Source: VBDM01 sp035519135
GTDB taxonomy: Bacteria; Pseudomonadota; Gammaproteobacteria; Burkholderiales; SG8-39
Direction: 5' to 3'
NCBI GenBank assembly: GCA_035519135.1
Contig: DATIWX010000042.1
Location: forward strand, 12,445-76,444
DNA: 64,000 nt
The position numbers were made by a program, and so were the translations under genes. Under the pieces are notes generated by a model. The model saw nothing but the letters and a program-made list of their open reading frames with translations, made no database searches and was not told where the DNA came from. Below, piece by piece: positions 51,720-60,300 of the stretch (position 1 is the stretch's first letter; every line of letters starts with the position of its first letter).

Positions 51720-52531
51720 GAATCACATTCATCGGCGGCGGCAACATGGCCGACGCGCTCATCGGCGGATTGCTGCGCAAGGACTTTCCGCTGCAGGACA
51801 TCCGCGTGGTCGAGATCAGCGCCGACGCGCGCCGCAGGCTCGTCGACAAATACGGCGTCACCTGCTTCGACAAGCCCAAGGACGCGGTGCGTCCCGGGGA
51901 CGTCATCGTATTCGCTGTCAAGCCGCAGCACCTGCGCGAGGCCGCGGCGAAATCCGGGGTCGCAGACAATGCGAACCTCGTCATCAGCATCGCCGCCGGC
52001 GTGCGGCTCGCCAACATCTCCAAGTGGATGAAAGGCCACACGCGCCTGGTCCGGGCGATGCCCAATACGCCGGCGATGGTCGGCGAGGGCGTCGCGGGGC
52101 TGTTTCCGTTCTCGAAGGCGGTCACGCGCGAGGACCGCGAGCAGGCCGAGACCATACTCGGCGCGGTGGGCGATACAGTCTGGATCACAGACGAGTCGCA
52201 GATGGACGCGGTGACGGCGATCTCCGGTAGCGGCCCTGCCTACGTCTTCTACTTCATCGAGGCGGTGGAGGAAGCCGCGGGGGAGCTCGGCCTGCCGGTC
52301 GCGATCGCTCATCGCCTCGTGCTCGACACCTTCAGCGGCGCGGCCAAGCTCGCCGCCTCGAGTCCCGATCCTGTCGCAGTGCTGCGCGAGCGCGTCACCT
52401 CCAAGGGCGGCACCACCGAGCGGGCGCTCGCGAGCATGGCGAAGGACGACGTGAAGGCGGCCGTCATCCGGGCGATCCACGCCGCGAACGAGCGCGGCAA
52501 GGAGCTCGGGGAAGAGTTGGGCAAGGAATGA
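51716..52531 (+). CDS. proC: Pyrroline-5-carboxylate reductase
   Basis: A 271-residue NADPH-dependent enzyme for the last step of proline synthesis. ITFIGGGNMADALIGGLL is the Rossmann loop, VIVFAVKPQHLREAA and LVRAMPNTPAMVGEGVAGLF follow, and VTAISGSGPAYVFYFIEAVEEAAGELGLP and TSKGGTTERALASMAKDDV form the substrate-site helices. The ATG at 51716 overlaps the yggS stop (ATGA). yggT follows 15 bp later. Confidence 0.95.
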   Translation: MRITFIGGGNMADALIGGLLRKDFPLQDIRVVEISADARRRLVDKYGVTCFDKPKDAVRPGDVIVFAVKPQHLREAAAKSGVADNANLVISIAAGVRLANISKWMKGHTRLVRAMPNTPAMVGEGVAGLFPFSKAVTREDREQAETILGAVGDTVWITDESQMDAVTAISGSGPAYVFYFIEAVEEAAGELGLPVAIAHRLVLDTFSGAAKLAASSPDPVAVLRERVTSKGGTTERALASMAKDDVKAAVIRAIHAANERGKELGEELGKE

Positions 52532-52546
52532 GGCGGAAAGCCCGCA

Positions 52547-53119
52547 ATGCTTAGCCAAATCGGCCAGCTGCTGATACAGACCGTGTTCGGTGTCTTCATC
52601 TACGCCCTGCTGCTGCGCTTCTACATGCAGTGGCTGCGCGCGCCGTTCCGCAATCCGGTGGGGCAGTTCGTCTCCGCACTCACGGACTGGATCGTGAGGC
52701 CGGTGCGTCGCGTGGTGCCCGGGCTGCTCGGGCTGGATCTTGCGACCCTGTTGATCGCCTGGTTCGCGGAAGCGCTGATGCTGGTACTGATCTCCGGGCT
52801 GCGCGGGTTTTCGTTCGCGGGCGCGCCCGGCATCGCGGCTGGAATCCTGTTTACGCTCGCTGCAATGGAACTCCTGCGCGCCTCGCTGTACCTGCTGATC
52901 GGCGTGATCCTCGTCCAGGTCATCATCAGCTGGGTCAACCCCCACGCCCCGCTCGCGCCGGTGTTCGACTCGCTGACGCGCCCGTTCTATGCGGTGTTCC
53001 GGCGCTTCGTCCCCGCGATCGGCAACGTCGACCTCTCGCCGCTGTTCGTCCTGCTCGCCGCGCAGATCCTGCTCATTCTGCTCGACAACGCCAGTCGCCT
53101 GGTGCCAGGAGGAGGCTAG
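52547..53119 (+). CDS. yggT: YggT family membrane protein
   Basis: 190 residues with two YggT domains: LLQTVFGVFIYALLLRFYMQWLRAPFRNPVGQFV then LYLLIGVILVQVIISWVNPHAPLAPVFDSLTRPF. The conserved RxxxPFRN...T and NPxAP...DxLTxP signatures recur. It has four to five membrane segments; YggT is linked to osmotic or ion resistance and possibly protein assembly, not defined. Its stop shares CTAG with the pyrC' stop (53116-53119). Confidence 0.92.
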   Translation: MLSQIGQLLIQTVFGVFIYALLLRFYMQWLRAPFRNPVGQFVSALTDWIVRPVRRVVPGLLGLDLATLLIAWFAEALMLVLISGLRGFSFAGAPGIAAGILFTLAAMELLRASLYLLIGVILVQVIISWVNPHAPLAPVFDSLTRPFYAVFRRFVPAIGNVDLSPLFVLLAAQILLILLDNASRLVPGGG

Positions 53120-54393
53120 GCCTCGTACACGACCTTCCCGCCGATCAGGGTCCAGCGGACGCGACCGGGAAGTTCGTAGCCGATGAAGGGCGTGTTCTTG
53201 CCCTGGCTCTTGAGGAAGTCGGGCGTTATCTTCACGTGGGCATCCGCGTCGAATACGCACAAGTCCGCATCCCGGCCCGCGGCTAGGTCTCCGGCCGGCA
53301 CGCCGAGGATCGCCGCCGGCATGGAGGTCACCTTGGCGAGCGCCTCGGGAAGCGCGACGCGCATCTCCTTCGCCCACTTCAGGGTAAGCGGCAGCAGCAG
53401 CTCGAGGCCGGTGACCCCGGGCTCCGATTCGGCGAAAGGGATCTGCTTCGCGTCCTCGTCGACCGGGGCATGGTCCGAACAGAGCGCGTCGATGGTGCCG
53501 TCGGCAAGCCCCACCCGGAGCGCGTCGCGGTCGCGAAGACTGCGGAACGGGGGCACCACGTGGCAGTGCGAATCGAAGTAGCCGAGATCAATTTCCGAGA
53601 GATGCGCGTGGTGCGCACCCGCGTCGCAGGTGATGGGCAAGCCCTTGCCCTTCGCCTCGCGTACCATCGCAACGCCATCGGCGGTAGACAGCCTGCACAG
53701 GTGGACGCGCGCGTTCGTCGCGCGCACCAGCTGCAGGATGGTCGACAATGCGATGGTCTCGGCGAACGCGGGGATGCCCTGCAGGCCCAGCCGCGTCGCC
53801 ACCTCGCCGTCGTGCGCGACCCCGCCGCGCTCGAGATAGCCGTCCTGGGGCCGCAGCCACACGGCGATGCCGAAAGTCGCCGCGTACTGCAACGCCCGCC
53901 ACAGCATCTGGGTGTCGGAAATCGGGGTATCCGCGTGCGAAAATGCAACGCAGCCGGCGTCGCGCAGCACCACCATCTCGGTGAGCCGCTCTCCTCCCAG
54001 CTTCCATGTCAGCGCGCCCAGCGGGTAGACATGCACGAGGTTGAGGTTCTGGGCGCGGTACTTGAGCATCTCGACCAGCCCCGGCTCGTCCAGGGGCGGG
54101 TCGGTATCAGGCGGGCAAGCGAGGCTGGTCACCCCGCCTGCGACCGCGGCCTGCATTTCCGACTCGAGCGTCGCCTTGTACTCGAAGCCGGGTTCGCGCA
54201 GCCGCGCCGACAGGTCGATCAGGCCCGGGCAGACGACGAGACCGGCGGCGTCGATGGTGCGCTCGGCGCGGAACCCGGCCGGCGCCTTGCCCAGCGCCGC
54301 GATCTTTCCCTCGGCAATGAACACGTCCTGCTTCGCGTCGACGCGGTTCCTCGGATCGATCAGCCGGCCGCCTCTGATGTGGAGCTTGCTCAC
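53116..54393 (-). CDS. pyrX: Dihydroorotase-like PyrC' (non-catalytic, ATCase partner)
   Basis: 425 residues, GTG start at 54393 that overlaps the cupin stop (GTGA); the earlier start would add twelve residues of cupin-frame sequence. The amidohydrolase fold is clear (VVCPGLIDLSARLREPGFEYKATLESEMQAAVAGGVTSLACPP; LCSDHAPVDEDAK). In active dihydroorotases the metal motif is DxHxHLREPG. Here HxH is SAR, so it cannot bind the normal metal pair. This matches the P. aeruginosa-type PyrC' that stabilises aspartate transcarbamoylase. A working pyrC must lie elsewhere. Confidence 0.9.
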   Translation of the reverse strand: MSKLHIRGGRLIDPRNRVDAKQDVFIAEGKIAALGKAPAGFRAERTIDAAGLVVCPGLIDLSARLREPGFEYKATLESEMQAAVAGGVTSLACPPDTDPPLDEPGLVEMLKYRAQNLNLVHVYPLGALTWKLGGERLTEMVVLRDAGCVAFSHADTPISDTQMLWRALQYAATFGIAVWLRPQDGYLERGGVAHDGEVATRLGLQGIPAFAETIALSTILQLVRATNARVHLCRLSTADGVAMVREAKGKGLPITCDAGAHHAHLSEIDLGYFDSHCHVVPPFRSLRDRDALRVGLADGTIDALCSDHAPVDEDAKQIPFAESEPGVTGLELLLPLTLKWAKEMRVALPEALAKVTSMPAAILGVPAGDLAAGRDADLCVFDADAHVKITPDFLKSQGKNTPFIGYELPGRVRWTLIGGKVVYEA

Positions 54394-54866
54394 TTGAACG
54401 GACTGCCGTCCTTGCGGGTGAAGACCCATTTGCCCTCGACCATGTGAACCGCCAGGTCGACGTCGGGGTAGCTCGCGCTGTCCTCGGGCGTGCGGTCGCC
54501 GACCTCCAGATACAGCGCCGGCTTGTCGGTCTCGTTGACGAGCTGGTGGCCGTCGGCTTTCCCGGCCGGGAATCCGGCGGCCATCCCCGGGAGCAATTTC
54601 TGCCTGCCGGCATCGGTCACGAGGGTCACCTCTCCTTCGAGGACGTAGACGAATTCGTCCTGCTTCACGTGCCAGTGACGCATCGAGGACTCGGCGCCCG
54701 GCTCGAGGCGCGTGAGGTTCACGCCGAAGTTCTTCAAGCCGGCATGATCGCCCAGGCGCCTGCGGTGCCGCCCCGCCACGCGGCTCTTGTAGGGCTCGGG
54801 GTAGCCGGTGCTCGATGTCTCGGGCAGCTCTTTCGGGTCGAACGCGGGGCTTTTGAGTTTTCCCAT
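54390..54866 (-). CDS. Cupin domain protein inside the pyr operon
   Basis: A 158-residue cupin: SSMRHWHVKQDEFVYVLEGEVTLVTDAG carries the HxHxxxxE first motif. LLPGMAAGFPAGKADGHQLVNETD holds the second-motif His. It probably binds a metal, but the substrate is unknown. It lies 3 bp after pyrB and overlaps pyrC' by 4 bp, so translation is coupled to both. In P. aeruginosa pyrB and pyrC' abut; a cupin between them is not the usual order. No link to pyrimidine chemistry is evident. Confidence 0.85.
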   Translation of the reverse strand: MGKLKSPAFDPKELPETSSTGYPEPYKSRVAGRHRRRLGDHAGLKNFGVNLTRLEPGAESSMRHWHVKQDEFVYVLEGEVTLVTDAGRQKLLPGMAAGFPAGKADGHQLVNETDKPALYLEVGDRTPEDSASYPDVDLAVHMVEGKWVFTRKDGSPFK

Positions 54867-54869
54867 GAT

Positions 54870-55797
54870 TCAGTTTCCGGCGAGGATGCTCATCACCGCC
54901 ATGCGCACGGCGATGCCGAAGGTGACCTGCGGCAGGATAACCGAGTGCGGGCCGTCAGCGACCGAGGAATCGATCTCGACCCCGCGGTTCATGGGCCCGG
55001 GGTGCATGACGATCGCGTCGCGCTTGGCCAATGCGAGCTTGGGCGGGGTCAGGCCGTAGGACTTGAAGAATTCCTGTGCCGAAGGGAGTAGCGGACCCTT
55101 CATGCGCTCGTTCTGCAGCCGCAGCATCACCACGACGTCGCAGCCCGCGAGGCCTTCGCGCATGTCGTGATGCACCGACACGCCCAGCTTCTCAACGCCG
55201 GTGGGGAGGAGCGTCCGCGGCCCGATCACGCGCACATCCGGTGCGCCGAGCGTGGTGAGCGCGTGGATGAGCGAGCGGGCGACGCGCGAGTGGAGCACGT
55301 CGCCGACGATCGCCACCGAAAGCCCTGCAAAATCCTTCTTGTAGTGGCGGATCGTATAGATGTCGAGCAGGCCCTGGGTGGGATGGGCGTGGCGCCCGTC
55401 ACCGGCATTGATCACATGCACGTGCGGGGCGACGTGACTCGCAATCAGGTGCGCCGCGCCGCTCGAGGAATGCCTCACCACGAACATGTCGGCGTGCATC
55501 GCCGAGAGATTGTCTACGGTGTCGAGCAGAGTCTCGCCCTTTGTCGACGAGGAGGCCGCGATATTCAGGTTGATGACGTCGGCCGAGAGACGCTTGGCGG
55601 CAATCTCGAAGGTCGTGCGCGTGCGGGTCGAGGGCTCGAAGAACAGGTTGAAGATCGACTTTCCGCGAAGCAGCGGCACCTTTTTCACCTCGCGCCCGGT
55701 CACCCCCATGAACGATCCGGCCGTATCGAGGATCCGCACGAGCACCTCGCGAGGCAGCCCCTCGATCGTGAGCAGGTGCTGGAGCGTTCCGTCGCCG

Positions 55798-55817
<20 letters not shown>
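54870..55817 (-). CDS. pyrB: Aspartate carbamoyltransferase catalytic subunit
   Basis: A 315-residue catalytic chain for the committed step of pyrimidine synthesis. The carbamoyl-phosphate loop is FEPSTRTRTTFEIAAKRL; the second-site loop is SSTKGETLLDTVDNLSAM, and HPTQGLLDIYTI and HPGPMNRGVEID are the aspartate-site segments. The ATG at 55817 (MRNPQLNGDGTLQHLLTIEGL) is chosen; the longer ORF is pyrR shadow. It overlaps pyrR by 20 bp. It probably forms a complex with PyrC'. Confidence 0.96.
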
Positions 55818-56284
<467 letters not shown>

Positions 56285-56304
<20 letters not shown>

Positions 56305-56740
56305 CGAGGTAGCTCTGGAGAATGATCTTCGCGGAAAGCGCGTGGACATCGTGTTTGTGCTCGCGCCCGCCCCTGCCGCGCTCGCGGAGGGTTGCTCTTG
56401 CAGAGGCCGAAGTGAGCCTCTCGTCGGCAAGCTCCACCGGCAAGCGAAAGCGCGACTCGAGTTGCCGCGCGAACCGCCGCGCCCGGCGCGTCATGTCGTG
56501 CTCGCCCCCGTCCATGGCGAGAGGCAAACCGACGACGAGGCGCGTCGGCTGCCATTCGCGCACCAGGTCCTCGATCTCCTCCATGCGCCGCTCCCCGTCC
56601 GCCGCCTCGAACACGCCGAGGGGGTTGGCGAGCCGCGTTTCCGTGTCGCCTACCGCGACGCCGACCCAGCGGTTCCCGAAATCAAAAGCGAGTATGGTGT
56701 GGCCGGAGATCTTCGACGGGGCCACGTCCGCCTGATTCAC
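56285..56740 (-). CDS. yqgF: YqgF/RuvX family Holliday-junction resolvase-like protein
   Basis: A 151-residue RNase H-fold protein. ILAFDFGNRWVGVAVGDTETRLANPLGV is the first strand with catalytic Asp, LVVGLPLAMDGGEHDMTRRARRFARQL and VELADERLTSASARATL (Glu) follow. YqgF is needed for 16S rRNA 5' processing in E. coli. The GTG at 56740 gives VNQADVAPSK and overlaps the yqgE stop (GTGA). The C-terminal stretch around HKHDVHALSAKIILQSYL carries the last Asp. Confidence 0.9.
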
Positions 56741-57297
56741 GCGTGCCCTGCCTCCTCCGAGAGCTTCGCGAAGTCGACGCCGAGCAGCTTCATCGCCGCA
56801 GGGAGGCGCTCCTCGGCGGGCGTGTCGAAGATGATCGCATCTTTCGCTTCCACGGTTAGCCAGGCGTTCTGCTTGATCTCGTTCTCGAGCTGCCCGGCGG
56901 CCCAACCGGAGTAGCCGAGCGTAACCAGGATCCGGCCGGGCCCGCCGCCCTGCCCTACCGCCTCCAGGATGTCCTTGGACGTGGTGAGGCCGATCTTGTC
57001 CTGCACCGACAGCGTCGATTGCCACATCCCGGGAGGCTGGTGCAGGACGAAGCCGCGATCGGTTTGTACCGGACCGCCGAAGTAGACCGGCTCGTTGACC
57101 AGGATCTGGGACTCAAGCCGCAGGCTCAAACGCTCGAACAGTGCGCCGAGCGTCATTTCTATGGGCCGGTTCACCACCACGCCGAGGGCCCCCTGATCGC
57201 TGTGCTCGCAGATGAGCGTCAGCGTACGGGCGAAATACGGATCGACCATGTTGGGCATGGCGATCAGGAAATGGTTGGTGAGGTTGACCTGAGCCAT
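56737..57297 (-). CDS. yqgE: YqgE/AlgH family protein (DUF179)
   Basis: A 186-residue DUF179 protein: NHFLIAMPNMVDPYFARTLTLICEHSDQGALGVVVNRPIEMTLG, then VYFGGPVQTDRGFVLHQP and LVTLGYSGWAAGQLENEIKQNAWL. The family's function is unproven; AlgH of Pseudomonas was implicated in gene regulation. The best -10 (TAGAAT, minus strand 57315-57310) is 12 nt before the ATG. A 74-bp gap separates it from the ChpA-like gene. Confidence 0.93.
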   Translation of the reverse strand: MAQVNLTNHFLIAMPNMVDPYFARTLTLICEHSDQGALGVVVNRPIEMTLGALFERLSLRLESQILVNEPVYFGGPVQTDRGFVLHQPPGMWQSTLSVQDKIGLTTSKDILEAVGQGGGPGRILVTLGYSGWAAGQLENEIKQNAWLTVEAKDAIIFDTPAEERLPAAMKLLGVDFAKLSEEAGHA

Positions 57298-57371
57298 GGA
57301 GGAGGCCCTATTCTAAACCCCCGGATGCCGACGCACAATTTGCGCCGGCCGACTTCGCGGGACCCCGCGAC

Positions 57372-60300
57372 TCAGGCGGCCGCCCTGCGCTCCTTCAGGA
57401 ATCCGGAGATCTTTTCCAGGAGATCGTCTTCCTGGTAGGGCTTGCCGAGGAAGTGGCTGACGCCGATCTCCCTCGCATAGTTCTGGTGCTTGTCCGCCGT
57501 GCGCGAAGTAATCATGATGATCGGCACGCGGGCGAGCCGCGCGTCGGCACGGACGTTACGAGTGAGATCGAAGCCGTCCATGCGCGGCATTTCGATGTCG
57601 ACGAGCATCACGTCGGGCACCAGCTCCTGCAGCTTCTCCATCGCCTCGACGCCGTCGCGCGCCGTGACCACCAGATAGCCCTGGCGCTCGAGCAGGCGGC
57701 CGGTGACCTTGCGCACGGTAAGCGAATCGTCGACCACCATCACCGTGGGCTGCGTGGCCGCGGCCTGCGGCTTGGGCGCCTCGTGAACGATCGCGGGGCG
57801 CACCGCGACTTCCTTCAGCGCGAGCTGCACCGGGTTCAGGATGAGCACGATCTCGCCCGTGCCGAGCACCGTTGCTCCGGTGATCCCCGCGATGCGCTGT
57901 AGCTGCGGGCCGATCGACTTCACCACGATTTCCTGGTTGCTGCCCACCATGTCGTCCACGTGCAGGGCGATCGAGTTGGTGCCGCTGCGCAGATAGAGCG
58001 TCGGAGAGAAGCGCTTCTGCTCGGCAACGGCGTCCGACATGCCGAGCAGGTGCGGGAGATAGTGGAACGGATAGTGCCGGTCCTGCCACTGCGTCTGGCC
58101 CGAGGAGTACGCCGCCACCAGCTGCTCCTGCCGGAGCTGCAGCACCTGCTCGACCATCACCGAAGGTATCGCGTAGGTCTTGGTGCCCGCCCGCACCAGC
58201 ACCGTCTGCGTCACCGCGAGCGTGAGGGGCAGGTAGATCGCAAACCGGGTGCCCTGGCCGCGCGTGAAACGCATTTCCACGCGCCCGCCCAGCGCGGCGA
58301 CTTCGTTGCGCACCACGTCCATGCCGACACCGCGACCTGCGACCTGCGAAATCTCTTCCGCGGTGGAGAAGCCGGCGTGGAAGATGAAATCGGCGATCTC
58401 CGATTCCGACAGCGTCGCATTCGCCTCCATGAGGCCTTTCTCGATCGCTTTCTCGCGGATCCGCTCGATGTTCAGGCCCGCGCCGTCATCCGACAGGGCG
58501 AGCTGGACTTCGTTGCCCTCCTGCTTGAGCTCCAGTCGGATCTCGCCGATCTCGGGCTTGCCCGCGGCGCGGCGCGCTTCCGGGCGCTCGATGCCGTGAG
58601 TCACCGCGTTGCGCAGCAGGTGCTCGAAAGGCCCGGTGATGCGCTCGAGCACCGAGCGGTCGAGCTCGACCTGTACGCCCTTGATTTCCAGATTGGCGCG
58701 CTTGCCCACTTCCTTCGCGGTCTGGCGCACGATGCGATAGAGGCGTTCCTGCAGGCTGCCGAACGGAACCATGCGCACGCGCATCAGGTCCTGCTGCAGG
58801 TCGCGATTCAGGCGCGCCTGGGCGAGCAGGGCCTTCTCGGTCTCGTCGACCGTGTTGACGAGGTTTGCGTGCACCGTGGATACGTCGCTCACGCTCTCGG
58901 CCATCAGCCGCGTCACTTCCTGGAAGCGCGTGAACCGGTCGAACTCGAGCGGATCGAAATTGCGCTGCGTTTCCTTGGCGAGCTCCAGGCGCGATTGCAT
59001 CTGCGACTCGGCCTGGATCTCGATCTCGCGGAGCTGCGCGCGAAGTCGGATGACGTTGTCGGTCAGCTCCTGCATGGCTCCCTTGAGGGCGCGCATCTCG
59101 CCCTCGATCCGGCTGCGCGCGATCGCGACTTCGCCGGCCTCGTTGACCAGCCGGTCGACGACGTCCGCGCGCACCCGCAGCAGCGCCTTGGGCTGAATCT
59201 CGCGCTCGGAAGGCGGGACCGGCTTCGGCGCCGCAGCAGGCGTGGTCTCGGCGGGCGCCGCTTGGGCCGGAGCCACGGCCGGTGCTTGAGCGGCGGCGGG
59301 GGCAGGCGCCTCCGGGGCAAGGGCGCCGGTATCGGTTCCGCCGGATTTTTGCAGCCGGTCGAACAGTACTCCCATACGATCCCAGGAGGTCTCCAAGTCC
59401 TCGAACAGAGCCGCGGGCAACGTCTTCACCGTCAGCGCGTTCTCGACGCGCGTTTCCATGTGGTGGGTGAGCTCGCCCATCGCCATGGCGCCCGCCATGC
59501 GAGAGCTTCCCTTCAGAGTATGCAGAACCCGCTGGAGAGCCTGGCCGAGCGCCGGATTGCTCGGGCTGTCGCGCCAGTCACGCAGGGCCGCCCCGACAGC
59601 AGGCACCAGCTCATGGGCCTCGTCGAGGAAGATCTGCATCAGCTCGGGATCGAGGTCGTCATCGAGGCGCCGCTGGCGGCGCTCGAGCGTGATCTCCAGG
59701 TCTAGATCGTCGAGCGCATTCGCGGGTGTCGCGGGTTCGCTCGCCGATACTTCGGCATCCTCTTCCTGAACATACGAGGCCGCAGCCTGGCTCGCTTTCT
59801 CGACCCGGGCCGTCGCCCCGGGTGCGGAGTCCGCCCCTTCGCCGACGCGCTCGAGCAGCGCGATCAGGGCCGGAACCGGCTGCGGCACGCGCAGCTCGAT
59901 CACGCTGGCGACCATGGCCTCGAGGGTGTCGATCGCCTCGCCCACCAGCAACTGCTCCGCTTCCGAAAGCTCGCTCGTAGCGAGTACCTGCAGCGCGCGC
60001 TCGAGTGCGTAACCCAGATCGGAGAGCGCCAAGATCTTGACCGTCCCTGAGGTACCGGCGAGGGTGTGCACCGCGCGCAGGAGCGCATCGCTCACAACGC
60101 CGTGCTGGCGCAGCGTCTCGTGCTCTTCCTTGATCACCGCAATATGCGCGCGCGCTTCGCCGCTGAAGATGGTGAACAGCGTGGTCGACACCCGATGCCC
60201 ACCGAGCTGGACGGTGCCTTCAGGCTCCGCCGAAGTGTCGGCGTCCGGGGCCTCGAGCGCGAGTTCGGCCGAATCGGGACTCGACACCGGGGCGGCAGCG

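Noticed and set aside
58000..59705. 581-residue plus-strand frame opposite chpA
   Set aside because: A long shadow ORF caused by high GC; the CheA catalytic core on the minus strand explains the region.
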